DNA of 64,000 bases. Source: Vigna angularis (lineage: Eukaryota; Streptophyta; Magnoliopsida; Fabales; Fabaceae). The stretch is from positions 25,154,501 through 25,218,500 of the forward strand of contig NC_068970.1 of NCBI RefSeq assembly GCF_016808095.1, given 5' to 3'. The translations under genes were made by a program, and so were the position numbers. The notes beneath the pieces are model-generated. The model did not search any database, had not been told where the DNA came from, and worked only from the letters and a program-made list of their open reading frames with translations. Below are positions 1-11,022 of this stretch, piece by piece. Numbering within the stretch: the stretch's first letter is position 1; each line of letters begins with the position of its first letter.

Positions 1-1259
1 TAATATAAGACATATACATAAGCAAATTAAGTGTGCACCACGTCAGCCAATTTTAACGCCGTTTGTGAAAACTTAACGGACATGTCTTAATTGACTCAAT
101 TTTTCAAATATTTGGACCTAATTGAGATAATTTACAAGTTTATGGACTTAATTGAGACCGAAAAAAACAACGATGACCCACTTGAGATTTACCAACAAAT
201 ATGAGGATCAAACGAGGGTTTAAACATACTTTTAATTATACAATTTGAAAGTAATTTTTTATATAATATATTTAAATTGTATAATTTGAATATATTTTTA
301 TATTAAACAATTTAAAAGTCAAAAAATAATTTTAGGATTGTGTTTTAAAAATTATTTTTATACAAAAATCATTTTCGACAATTTAAAAAATGATTTTCAG
401 ATTATACAATTTGAAAGTAAAAATAAAATAGATTTTACCATTCAGAATTCCAAATTAACTTTTGAATTATATGATTTAAAAGTTTTCCTTATACTAAAAA
501 ATATATTTTAGATGGGATAGTCTAAAACTCATAGACAATGTGAGTTTTCATATTTACCAAGAAAAAAATAAAGGGGTGCCAAAAGAAATCCCTGATTGAG
601 TAATAAAGAGGATTTGTTTAGGGTTCTATGGACACTTGTGTTGGAGTAGTTCCTTCATGTACATCTACAAATTTCCTTCCTGTACTCTTATAAATTATTG
701 TATATCAGATGGTGTATTTTGACATGTGAATTTTGTATGCTGAAATATAATTTTTGTACTTCAATTATTACAATCGGAAAAACATTTATATTTTGAAATA
801 CATTTATTATTTTATATTCTAAAATGTGTAATTTATAATTGAAAATATTTATGGGGGTGCAAGTTGAAATTATCAAAGTGCAAAAATAAATGGTCTTGTG
901 TTGGTAACTACATTGGATTTAATAATCTCAGCCTTCATAACACACGCGGCTTGCAATTTCACATAGGAAGCCCTAATGGACGCCGAATACACATTGGGCC
1001 ACTGTACTGAAAAAGGCTCTTTCAGGTTTCTAAGGTCAAGTTTTGGCGCTTCTTTTTTATCTCCTGTTTTTCTTTCTTTTCTTTCAAAAATAAATAAATA
1101 AATAAATAAACAAATATATATATATATATATATTATTTTACCCTCTTCATGTAATAACAAATAGGATAACATCATGTCAACAATTTTGGGAGATGTGATG
1201 TGAACTGAAACATCAGTTAATTTCTTTTACGGTATAGATATAGGGATTTTAGAATTCGA
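1..1259. other. AT-rich intergenic DNA
   Basis: No gene is recognised here. The sequence is strongly AT-rich, with scattered degenerate repeats of the form AATTTGAAAGT and a short TA microsatellite at about 1114-1134 beside a run of AAAT repeats. The small open frames have low-complexity composition and no recognisable domain. Confidence 0.6.
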
Positions 1260-2095
1260 TGTACAGTTAAGCATACTGGATTTCTAAATATGGTGAACAC
1301 TTATTAAAGCCAGATTTTACAATTATAGTATTAAAAAAATTTACATTTAATCGGATTTGAAATTTAGTGAACAAAAAATATTCATACATAATTAAATTTT
1401 AAAATTTGATAAAAAGAATGTAGACATAATTGAATTTCAAAATATGATAAAAAAAATTAATAATTAACTGAATTTTAAAATTTGATAAAAAAAATCAACA
1501 CAAAACCAATTTTAAAAACCAATAAATAAAAATTCACACATAACCGAATTTTAAAATTCGGTAAAAAAAAGTAAAATTCGTGAATGAAAAATCTAATTAA
1601 ACAAGAAAAGTTAAACTTGTAAACATTCTCCGTTACAAAAATTTCAATTTATGAATTTTAAAATTCAGTTAAGTTTCAAATTTTTGTTTACTGAATTTTG
1701 AAACCTGATTTTAATTTTTTTATTTATCGAAATTCAAAATTCAATTAAATGTTAATATTTTTGTTCACCAAATTTTAAAATTTAATTGTGTAAATTTTGT
1801 TTTCACTAAATTTCGAAATCGTGTTAACTTTTTCTTCACCAGATTTCAAAATGCAATTATTTTGAAATCGTGTTAACCTTTTGTTCACCAGATTTCAAAA
1901 TGCAATTAAGTATTAATTTATTTTCATTAAATTTTGAAATCTAGTTAAATATTAAATTTTTTTGTTTATCAAATTTTGAAATCCAGTTATATGAATTTCT
2001 ATGTTTGTTAATAAGATTTCATAATTCGATAAACTTTTTAACTAGATTTCAAAATTTAGTGTGTGCTAGATTTCAAAATTTGGTTGTGGATTGCA
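1260..2095. repeat. Fold-back array of ~45-bp AT-rich units
   Basis: The left half (about 1290-1590) repeats units such as AATTTTAAAATTTGATAAAA. The right half (about 1650-2095) repeats the reverse-complement form (TTCACCAAATTTTAAAATTT). The two halves therefore face each other around a centre near 1600-1640 and could pair as one long imperfect hairpin. Outer ends carry weakly matching GATATAGG-type sequence. It may be a fold-back or MITE-like element; no clear target duplication was found. Confidence 0.55.
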
Positions 2096-2499
2096 TACAC
2101 CTATATCACATATATAACAATTATTTATTTATTTAAAATATAATTTGGTAGGGGTAAAATGGAAATTGCAACAAAAGTTAGAGGTGTAGAAAGAAAACAA
2201 TGGGGTGATGAAGAAACTCCTCTGATCTTATGACACTTTTTTGTAAAAAAGAAAATTATGAGACAAAAAAAATAAGCATGTTCCAAAGTGAAGAAAGCAC
2301 TTTTAAATTTTCAACTATGTTATTGTTTAGGGTGTTGCTCCCTCCATCACAACACCTTTCTCTCTCCACTTCCCTTTTATTATTTTGTCCCTCAGTAAAA
2401 TTTTATTTTTAGGGTTATTATTTTTTAATTTTACCCATTCACAACCTATTTCATTAATAATCTATTCTAGTCTCATACATCAGTAAAATAATTTTCTTT
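2096..2499. other. AT-rich intergenic DNA
   Basis: No gene or recognised repeat is seen. A 60-codon open frame here has no domain and is probably chance. Confidence 0.5.
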
Positions 2500-2544
2500 C
2501 ATTTTAACATTATATTTCTTCCTCTCTTTCTTTCGTCGTTGTGA
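2500..2544 (+). repeat. 45-bp direct repeat, left copy flanking plastid insert
   Basis: This stretch, beginning CATTTTAACATTATATTTC and ending CGTCGTTGTGA, recurs at 2874-2918 with a single C/T difference. The two copies exactly bracket the plastid-derived segment, as a long target duplication or repair-associated duplication would. Confidence 0.8.
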
Positions 2545-2873
2545 TCAGTTGAATCTTTGATTAATAAATGTCTCTTTTTTTGTGATTCCCTATTTATTTA
2601 GTTTCATCCTAATCGACAAGGATAAAATTCAGACTTTCTTTTGAATGTTCAATTATTTCAGTGTAATTATCAGGCGAACAATACTAGAATCACGCTATGT
2701 AGGATTTGAACCTACGACATCGGGTTTTGGAGACCCGCGTTCTGCCGAACTGAACTAAGAGCGCTTTTTTTTCATAAATTCTTTTCTACTATGATCCAAA
2801 TCCATTTTGCATATAGATATTCAGTATGTATGTTCAATTGGAATTCGTCTTCAAAGGTTTCCGGTTTATTGCT
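2545..2873. other. Nuclear plastid DNA insert (NUPT) around trnW
   Basis: The segment contains a tRNA-Trp gene of plastid type, and its flanks look like plastid intergenic sequence near trnW (recognised from memory, not searched). It is 329 bp long and sits between 45-bp direct repeats made of AT-rich nuclear sequence. I infer a plastid fragment captured during break repair. It should not be read as a functional plastid gene. Confidence 0.75.
2691..2764 (-). pseudogene. trnW-CCA: Plastid-type tRNA-Trp (CCA), decayed nuclear copy
   Basis: Read on the minus strand, the 74-nt segment starts GCGCTCTTAGTTCAG, has a CCA anticodon in the loop CTCCAAA, and has a T arm containing GGTTCAAATCC. This is the plastid trnW-CCA layout. 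The 3' side of the acceptor stem reads ATAGCGT where AGAGCGT would pair with GCGCTCT, leaving one mismatch. No 3' CCA is encoded. Because it lies in a nuclear plastid insert it is probably not expressed as a working tRNA, although the A and B boxes are largely intact. Confidence 0.8.
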
Positions 2874-2918
2874 CATTTTAACATTATATTTCTTCCTCTT
2901 TTTCTTTCGTCGTTGTGA
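2874..2918 (+). repeat. 45-bp direct repeat, right copy flanking plastid insert
   Basis: Partner of 2500-2544, differing at one position in the CTCTNTTTC stretch. It marks the right border of the plastid DNA insert. Confidence 0.8.
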
Positions 2919-5430
2919 GATACTACAAGTTGCAAAGGTTGGTGGTGGTGGAAAGAATTATCAAGTAGTCTCCCTCTCGTGGTGCAGTGCGTGGAGTGGT
3001 GCAGTGTGTAGAGTGCTTCCTCGTATTCGAATAAACCTTGAAATAAAATCCTAAAATAAAAAACCTAACCTTTAAACAGAGGTGACATCCTTCGACGGAT
3101 GTCAACATCCTTCAACGGATGTCAACATCCGTTTAAGGAAAAAACGTATTTATTTTAGAGTTTGTTTTATTAGGTTACATCTTCGTTGATGTATATTTCC
3201 TCATGCTGGTTGATGCTCTGGACGTTCCTTGATGTTTTTCCACACCACAACGGTGACGCTCCTTCACACCACGGCGGCAATGGAAGCTTTCAAACCAAAA
3301 AAAAAAAGCTGAGAAGAAAAAGGAATGGAAGTGCGGGAGGTGGGGAGGTGAAACGAAAATGGGGAAAGGGGAAGAGAGTTCCGTGGATGGATGCTGGAAA
3401 AGTAAAATTAGGGTTTCAAATTATTTAAAATAGGATAAAAGTGAAAATCTTTTTAACTTAAGGATATAATTGTATTTAAAATAATGTGGAGAGGTGGAAG
3501 AAGTATAGAATGGTGGTGGAAGGAGCAATGTCGTATTATTTAAGGAGCACTTCTTCCAAATTTTTTGTTGTAATGTCTCACAAATTTTACTAAGGGTTTT
3601 GTACATATCACAATATATCAGAACACGATATATAAATTATTTTATTATATTGTAATTAAGGGTTTGCTATATTAATAAGATTTAATTTTCTTACATACGT
3701 ATATCTTATTTTGACAATGCAAATTATATCTTTTTAAGTGTAGAGATATTATGATGACCTTTTTATCATGACAACTTTTATTATAAATAAAGTCATCATA
3801 TATTAATACAAAATAACCCTCTTATATTAATTATTTAGACTAAATTACAATACTTTTAGATCCGACGTACATGTGAGAAAGGTAAAAAAAAGACATATTT
3901 TTACATTGTTCCATGATACAGAAACAATCAACATAAAAACATGTTTAAGTGGAAAAACATTACTTGGTAGCAAGAAGAACTTCTCAATACAACAACAATG
4001 ATAAAACAAGGAGACCTCCTCAACATGTGACACAATGGAGCAGCGTAGAAGGCAGCTGAATGCGGCTTTGGAGTATTATAAGGGAAAGTAGCGATCATGG
4101 GGCATGATGTAACAACGTGTGGGGCAACAGCGACCGAGTGCACAAAGTCACATATCATCAAGCTGATAACGAGCTAAGGGGCGGACACAATAATCACAAC
4201 ATTAATCATAAAAGAAACATGAAGGAGTGGTTACACAAGAAGAAGTATCGTGAATGATAATTTAAAAAAATAAAAATAAAAAAGGTAGATGTTTTGGCAT
4301 GGAATGATGTAAATTTTAAATAATTTGTTCCACGTGGCTCTTATCTCTTATTTGTTTTATCTTCTATGTCTCTTATATGTCTAAAACCGTTTAGATGATA
4401 CATGTAAAAGATACTTTAATGATAAAGCTATTAGGTGACCGATTGAAAGAGTTTTAAATGCGATTATGCATGTCTTTGGACAATCATATCTTAGGCTAAT
4501 CACGACCCAATTTTGTTAAACCTAATTATTAACATGTTTAGCTTAATTGGATAACTAATTAGATCTTATCGATACCAATCAATTTCATATCAACTTGGAC
4601 TATCGGTATGATGTGATCTGGTCGGTCTGAACCGATCGATACATATATAGTAGAATAGAATTTCTATGTTTGTTCTCCATCATTGATGTAAAATATCATT
4701 TTTATGTTGGGTGCAATAATGTTCGACGTAGAAGTTACTATGTTAGAACTCCTCTATAAATAGAACTTTTTGTACTATTGTCGTCACTATTAGTCACACC
4801 ATTTTTTGTCTTTGTGATTTGATTATCACTGCCACAACATTATAGTAGATCATTGTTATTAGTAATTCCACCTACACCATTATTATCATTGTCATAGTCT
4901 TTTTTTATTACTATGTTGTAAAATCAATTTTTTCTTGGAAAACTTAAGTAATTATATTGCGTTAGAGAAAAAGTATAACATGTTATGATTTTGATTAAAT
5001 GTTAAAAATAACTAATTATAAAACATAATCACGTTTCATTTACAATATTATGTGCTAACTGATAATGTTAATTTTATTATCATTAGTCATTTTACATGGA
5101 CAAAATCAACTCTTTTTTAACTTTTAACTTATTTAATTTTTATTTTGATATTTTTTTTGAAGTAGTTAGAAATTGATTACTCACATTTAAATATATACCA
5201 AGCGATGTAAAATTGAAATTCAAAGAAATGTAAATAGAAGGTCAAAAAATTGGAAATTTCAAAAGGTCACCTACACTTTGTGCCACTTGAATCAACCTTA
5301 GAGCCATGAAGACTAAGATAAAATTTGTCACTAGGGTTGGGTGTCACCTTCTAGTGGTGAATTACCCTAAGCGCCACTTAAATCCTAGAGTGTCATTTGA
5401 TCAATAAGCTCATTTCTTGCTTCTAAGTAC
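2919..5430. other. Intergenic DNA with minor short repeats
   Basis: No gene is recognised. A small tandem repeat of ACATCCTTCGACGGATGTCA units lies at about 3084-3137; each unit is itself near-palindromic (CATCC...GGATG). Small open frames at about 3186-3428, 3845-4033 and 3928-4161 are low complexity and unconvincing. A TATA-like CTCTATAAATAGAAC lies near 4751-4765 but no gene follows it. Confidence 0.5.
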
Positions 5431-5438
5431 CATTTATG

Positions 5439-5812
5439 TAGTGTTGTCAAAATGAGTTAGAACTCGTAGACAATCCGACCCACCACGAGTTCGAGCCGGG
5501 TTGGGTTTGAAAAAAATAATTTTTTTATTTATTTTAAATTGTCTTTCGAGTTTAACATCATCTTAGAGTGAAATTATTTAAATTTGAATTACAAATAAAT
5601 TGAATTTTTTTTTGGATTTAAAAAAACTTGTAATTAAGTATTAAGTGAGCTAGTGAGCAAACCCGTTTAACCCACCAACCCGTGGTGGACCGGGCCGGGT
5701 TCAAATTTTTTCGGCTCGCTAATAAATGAGTCGGGTTGGGTTGGCTCACTAAGTGACCAACCTATGGTAGGCCGGGCTAGGTTGGATCGGGTGGCCCGTT
5801 TTGAGAGTACTA
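5439..5812. mobile_element. hAT-type MITE
   Basis: The 374-bp element begins TAGTGTTGTCAAAATGAG. Its right end, reverse-complemented, begins TAGTACTCTCAAAACGGG, so the terminal inverted repeats are imperfect. It is flanked by CATTTATG (5431-5438) and CATTGATG (5813-5820), an 8-bp target duplication with one mismatch, as expected for hAT elements. The interior has GC-rich CCGGGTTGGGTT-type segments and an AT-rich core and encodes no protein. Confidence 0.75.
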
Positions 5813-5820
5813 CATTGATG

Positions 5821-6108
5821 AATATAAACCATCACAAATTCATCTCCTCATCCAAAAATCAAACATACAATCATCCCTTTTTCTTTTTTTCTTCACTACT
5901 ATAGCAAAAAAAAGGCATAATACACCATAGAGAGATCAACAACTTCAACTTTGCATTAAGTTGCAATATGGCTGCTTTACCGGAGGCATGTAATCGAAGA
6001 TACTCGTTGTCTCGTTCACTAACTCAATCATCTAGCTTGTGTTTTCGTTTTCCATGGTCGTGTATCTCGAAGCTTCATGAATACTACTCAATGATGACAT
6101 TTACTTGA
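5821..6108. other. Intergenic DNA
   Basis: No gene or recognised element is seen between the hAT MITE and the TRIM array. Confidence 0.5.
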
Positions 6109-6113
6109 AACTC
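6109..6113. other. Probable target duplication AACTC (left)
   Basis: AACTC immediately precedes the TRIM array and recurs at 7811-7815 directly after it, consistent with a single 5-bp target duplication for the whole concatemer. The outermost LTR end is mutated, so the exact border could be one base away. Confidence 0.55.
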
Positions 6114-7810
6114 CTATTAGAAGTGAGCTTTAAGCTTAACTCAACCTCTACAAAACCAGCCTGTAAGGTGAGGTTTGCACCCCACTTATATATATATATA
6201 TATATATTATAATTTGGCCTTATCTCTACTCGATGTGAGACTTCCAACACATCCCCTTCATGTCGAGGTATAGACATCTTGAGCATGAGAGTAGAATTAA
6301 TGGATGGTCCGATAGTGGCCCGACAACGGGTGGAACAGAATGCTCACATAGATCTCACTAGGATAGGCTCCAACCATGGCTTTGATACCATATTAAAAAG
6401 TGGTTTTAAGCCTAACTCAACCCCACAAAACTGGCTTGTATGGTGAGGTTTGCACCCCACTTATATATTATAATTTGGCCTTATCTGTAATCGATGTGAG
6501 ACTTCCAACACACACCCTTCACGCGAGGTATAAACATTTCGAGCTTGAGAGTAAAATTAATGGGTGGTCTGATAGTGGCCCGACAACGGGTGGAACAAAA
6601 TGCCCACATAGATCTTGCTAGGATATGCTTCATCCATGGCTCTGATACCATATTAAGAAGTGGTTTTAAGCCTAACTCAACCCCACAAAATCGGCTTGTA
6701 TGGTGAGGTTTGCACCCCACTTATATATTATAATTTGACCTTATCTTTAGTCGATGTGGGACTTTCAACACACCCCATTCACGTCGAGGTATAAACATCT
6801 CGAGCGTGAGAGTAAAATTAGTGGGTGGTCCGATAGTGACCCGACAACGGTGGCACAAAATGGCCACATAGATTTCGCTAGCTAAGGCTCCAACCTGGCC
6901 CTGATACCATGGTAAGAAGTGGACTTAAGCCTAACTCAACCCTACAAAATCAGCTTTTAAGTTGAGGTTTGCACCCCACTTATATATTATAATTTGGCCT
7001 TATATGTAGTCGATGTGAGACTTTCAACACACCCCTTCACGTCGAGGTATATACATCTTGAGTGTGAGAGTAGAATTAATGGATGGTCCGATAGTGGCCC
7101 GACAACGGGTGTAATAGAAGGCCCACATAGATCTCGTTAGGATAGGCTCCAACCATGACTCTGATACCGTATTAAAAAGTGGTTTTAAGCCTAACTCAAC
7201 CCCACAAAAACGCTTTTATGATGAGGTTTGCACCCTACTTATATATTATAATTTGACCTTATCTATAGTCGATGTGGGACTTCCAACACACCCCCTTTAC
7301 GCCGAGGTATAGACATCTCGAGCGTGAGAGTAGAATTAATGGGTGGTCCGATAGTGACCCCACAACGGGTGGAACAGAATGCCCACATAGATCTCGCTAG
7401 GAAAGACTCCAACCATGGATCTGATACCAAATTAAAAAGTGGTTTTAAGCATAACTCAACCCCACAAACCAGCTTGTATGGTGAGGTTTGCACCCCCATT
7501 TATATATTATAATTTGACCTTATCTATAGTTGATGTGAGACTTCCAACACATCCCCTTCACGCCGAGGTATAGACATCTCGAGCATGAGAGTTGAATTAT
7601 GGGGTGGTCCGATAGTGGCCCGACAACGGGTGGAACAAAATGTCCACACAGATCTCGCTAGGAAAGGTTCCAACCATGGCTTTGATACCATATTAAAAAG
7701 TGGTTTTAAGCTTAACTCAATCCCACAAAACTGGCTTGTATGATGAGGTTTGAACTCCATTTTTATTTTATAATTTGACCTTATCTCTAGTCGATGTGAG
7801 ACTTCCAACA
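6114..7810 (-). mobile_element. Tandem TRIM retroelement, seven LTRs and six internal units
   Basis: A unit of about 260 bp is repeated. On the minus strand each unit has an LTR of about 115-130 bp starting TGTTGGAAGTC and containing ATATATAAGTGGGGTG and TGTGGGGTTGAGTTAGGC. It is followed directly by ATGGTATCAGAGCC, the primer-binding site complementary to initiator tRNA-Met that is usual in TRIM and Copia elements. A non-coding internal part of about 140 bp follows. The LTR starts fall near 6249, 6508, 6770, 7029, 7288, 7549 and 7810 (read leftward). No protein is encoded; open frames here are by-products of the repetition. Confidence 0.8.
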
Positions 7811-7815
7811 AACTC
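7811..7815. other. Probable target duplication AACTC (right)
   Basis: Matches AACTC at 6109-6113 on the other side of the TRIM array. Confidence 0.55.
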
Positions 7816-8183
7816 TTACAGATCTTCGGTCAATAAAGATTGGAGTGACTGAGATTTAAAGGGAGAATGCTCGAACAAGTGGATGTTCATCGGAGAGAGA
7901 AACCAACTATGAAAACAAACATTCACAAAAGGAACACAGCATCGACATGGCTAGTCGACGATAATCAGAGACGTCAATGAAGCAAGTGAGATGTTGTGTG
8001 GAGGAGGCAAAATCAATGAAAGATAAGGAGCCATCATGTAAATGCGGTTGCGGCGCCTCGCGGAGTAGAGAAGAGAGAGAGTTGATTTATTATTTCTTGT
8101 TAAAGAGAAGGAATTAAAGTTTTGTATATAGAGTTTTATATATTTTTGTATTGTGCCATGAATTGGCCCAATATTTCATTTTT
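7816..8183. other. Intergenic DNA
   Basis: No gene is recognised between the TRIM array and the next LTR element. The stretch is purine-rich with AGAGAGAGA-type runs. Confidence 0.5.
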
Positions 8184-8188
8184 CAAAC
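8184..8188. other. Target site duplication CAAAC (left)
   Basis: CAAAC directly precedes the left LTR and recurs at 11578-11582 directly after the right LTR. Confidence 0.8.
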
Positions 8189-8749
8189 TGTTTCAGTCGG
8201 GTTTGGTGGGACCCTACTAAAACACTCCTGATTGTATTGAAGACTGGGTGGATGTTAAAGACCGGACGGACGAACACTGTTCAAAGCGCTTCAGGATGAA
8301 GACCGGGCGACCTTTGTTCCAAGCGGGCGACCGTTAGGATCTGGACGAACGTTGAAGTGGACGGACGTAACTCGCTCTCCCTCCTTCTCCAAGCCAGATG
8401 GGGGCGTACCTGTTAAAGGTGCTCCAACGCTTAAGTCAGTAAAGTGACCGAACGGTTATAATAAGTGATGCAAGTAGTGCATAATGTGCAGCGTGTGCAG
8501 TCTGCCCAAAAATCATACTTGAGACTCTTATTTATACTGGTTGTAATGGGCTTTTACCTTTCGTCGGCTAAATGACGACCCAATCACGTCTTAATCTTCA
8601 TTAGGAGCTTTAATGAGTTATTACTATTTATAATCCAACCATACGGTTGGCCCGGTGGTTGGTCGGCCGGGATGGTCGGTCAGGGCGTTTAACAGGATGT
8701 TAATGATGCATTAGGGGATCGTAGGATAATCAGAGGACCGTACGGTACA
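8189..8749 (-). repeat. LTR (3' LTR in element orientation)
   Basis: Begins TGTTTCAGTCGGGTTTGG and ends ACGGTACA. It is alignable throughout with 11023-11577, with visible substitutions and small indels, so the insertion is not very recent. The repeat is rich in GACCGGACGGACGAAC-type CpG motifs. Confidence 0.8.
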
Positions 8750-8929
8750 TCATCCCCCCAAGCCCGAGCATGATGTTAATGATGCGAAGGGGTTTTTGTG
8801 CATGGCCTTCCTGAAAGGATGGGTTCTTTGTTTTACTTTCGTTTCTGAGTCCTTTTTGCTTGTTGAGTGGATGGAAAACAAAAACGAGCCAAAGGCCAAG
8901 GTTAGGTCAAGAAAAGGTCGAGAAGTTGA

Positions 8930-9920
8930 GGCCAAGGAGGCCAAGTTGGGGCCGAGGAGACCGAACAATTGAGGCCGATGAGGCTGAAAAGTTGAGGCCT
9001 TTAAAGGCCGAGAAGGCCCAGTTTAGGCCGATGGGGCCGAACGATTGAGGCCTTTGGAGGCCAAGTTGTTGAGGCCTTTGGAGGCTGATGGGGCCGAACG
9101 ATTGAGGCCGAGAAGGCCGAGGAGTTGAGGCTGAGAAGGCCAATTTGAGGCCGAGGGGGTCGAACGATTAAGGCCTTTGGAGGCCGACTATTTGAGGCAG
9201 AAAAGGCCACGTTGAGGCTAATAAATGGCCGAACGGTTGAGGCCATTGGAGGCCGAGAGGTTGAGGCCGAGGAGGCCGAATGATCGAGGCCTTTGAAGGC
9301 CGAGTTGTTGAGGCCTTTGGAGGCCCAAAACTTGAGGCCATTTCAAGGTCGAAAGGTTGAAGCCACGGAGGCCAAGATGTTGAGGCCTTTGGAGGCCAAG
9401 CTAAGGCCTTTGGAGGCTAAGTTAAGGCCTTTGGAGGCCAAGTTAAGGCCTTTGGAGGTCGACGGGGCCAAACGATTGAGGCCTTTGGAGGCCGATGAGT
9501 TGAGGCCTTTGAAGGCCGAGAAGGCCAATTTGAGGCCAAGGGGGCCGAACGATTGAGGCCTTTGGAGGCCGAGTAGTTGAGGCCGAGAAGGCCACGTTGA
9601 GGCGAAGAAATGGTCGAACAGTTGGGGCCATTAGAGGTCGAGAGGTTGAGGCCGAGGAGGCCGAACGGTCGAGGCCTGTGAAGGCCGAGTGGAGGCCTTT
9701 CAAGGCCGAGTTGTTGAGGCCTTTGGAGGCCGAAAACTTGAGGCCATTTCAAGGCCGAACGGTTGAGGCGGCGGAGGCGAGAAGTTGAGGCCTTTGGTGG
9801 CCAAGTTAAGGCCTTTGGAGGCCGAGTAGTTGAGACCGAGAAGGCCACGTTGAGGCCAAGATATGGCCGAATGGTTGGGGCCATTGGAGGCCGAGAAATT
9901 GAGGCCAAGTTGACAGGGCA
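8930..9920 (+). repeat. GAGGCC minisatellite array
   Basis: A short degenerate unit, roughly GTTGAGGCCTTTGGAGGCC plus a linker GAG or AAG, is repeated dozens of times; a further block lies at 10560-10680. The open frames through it, rich in RPLEA on plus and SASKGLN on minus, follow from the repeat and have no domain. The unit contains the palindrome GGCC and many variants of AGGCCT. Confidence 0.8.
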
Positions 9921-9924
9921 CACC

Positions 9925-10415
9925 TTTCATCAACTTTGTCTTTATCTGGAGTCGGGCAGCAGTGGTTCAACAAAGAATTTGTCGTTCACTACCCGACCAA
10001 GCTGACAGTAGTTCATTAAAGAACTCGTCGTTTATCAACTTGGTCTTTGTGTGGAGTCGGGCAGTAGTGGTTCAACAAAGAACTCGCCTTTCACTACCCG
10101 ACAAAGCTGACTAGTTCGTTAAAGAACTCATCGTTCATCAACTTGGTCTTTGTCTGGAGTCGGGCAGTAGTTGTTCAACAAAGAACTCGTCGTTCACTAC
10201 CCGACCAAGCTAACAGTGGTTCATTAAAGAACTCACCATTCATCAATTTGCTCTTTATCTGGAGTCGGGCAACAGTGGTTCAACAAATAACTCGTCGTTC
10301 ATTGCCTGGCCAAGCTGACTGGTTCAATTAAGAACTCGTCGTTCATCAACTTAGTCTTTGTCTGGAGTCGGGCATCAGTGGTTCAACAAAAAACTCATCG
10401 TTCACTGCCCGGGTT
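9925..10415 (+). repeat. Five ~104-bp tandem repeats
   Basis: Units begin TTCATCAACTTGGTCTTTGT and contain GGAGTCGGGCAGTAGTGG and AACTCGTCGTTCACTACCCG. Copies start near 9925, 10031, 10134, 10238 and 10342. GTCGGGCAGTAGTG and CACTACCCGAC within a unit are inverted, so each unit can fold back on itself. They lie inside the LTR element. Confidence 0.8.
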
Positions 10416-11002
10416 GTTGAGGCCAAAAAGGCGAGGCTGAATGGCGGAGGTCGAATGGTGGATGTACTTGCGGCCACACGGCCAAAAGATCTGATGTTGA
10501 TGCCAATTTTCACCGTGTACCTAGAGGCCTGGTTTAAGAAAGTACCTAATTACTACGGCCGAGCGGGTGAGGCCTTTAGAGGTCGTGAAGTTGAGGCCTT
10601 TGAAGGCCGAGAAGTTGAGGCCTTTGAAAGCCGAGAAGTTGAGGCCTTTGAAGGCCGAGGAGTTGAGGCCGAGAATGCTAAGTGGTCAACTGAGTATCTG
10701 CGAGGCCGAACACTTGATGCCAGATTTGTCCAAGTACCTTCAAGGCTAGGTTCGAGGAATTACCTGAAATTAAGGTATGGTCGAACGGATGAATCTGAAT
10801 GGCCAATCATAAAAGCTGAGAAGCCGTAAAGCCAAATGGTGTAGACTGAATGGTCGCGCGAACGAGGCCAAGTGGCCGAGTGGTCGAGACCGAGTTGTCG
10901 GGTTGACGAGGCCGAGCGAAAGAGGCCGAAAGGTTGAGTTGACGTTCTTTTGAGGCACCACTCACTGGTTCCTTATGGCTACAGTGGGGAATACTAGCTC
11001 GG

Positions 11003-11022
11003 CCCCACGGTGGGTGCCAAAA
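11003..11022 (-). promoter_or_regulatory. Putative primer-binding site
   Basis: Directly inside the right LTR, the minus strand reads TTTTGGCACCCACCGTGGGG. TGGCRCC-type sequences in this position are typical of plant Ty3-type elements primed by the 3' end of a tRNA. I did not assign the exact tRNA. Confidence 0.6.

Noticed and set aside
2691..2764. Functional nuclear tRNA-Trp gene
   Set aside because: Sequence is plastid-type and lies in a plastid-derived insert, with a mismatch in the acceptor stem.
6400..7811. Open frames of 60-95 codons in the TRIM array
   Set aside because: Each is one repeat unit read through. Nearly the same peptide recurs in every unit.
8860..10829. Several open frames of 60-168 codons in the GAGGCC array
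   Set aside because: Both strands and several frames are open because a short repeat lacks stops. The products are simple repeats such as RPLEAK or SASKGLN.
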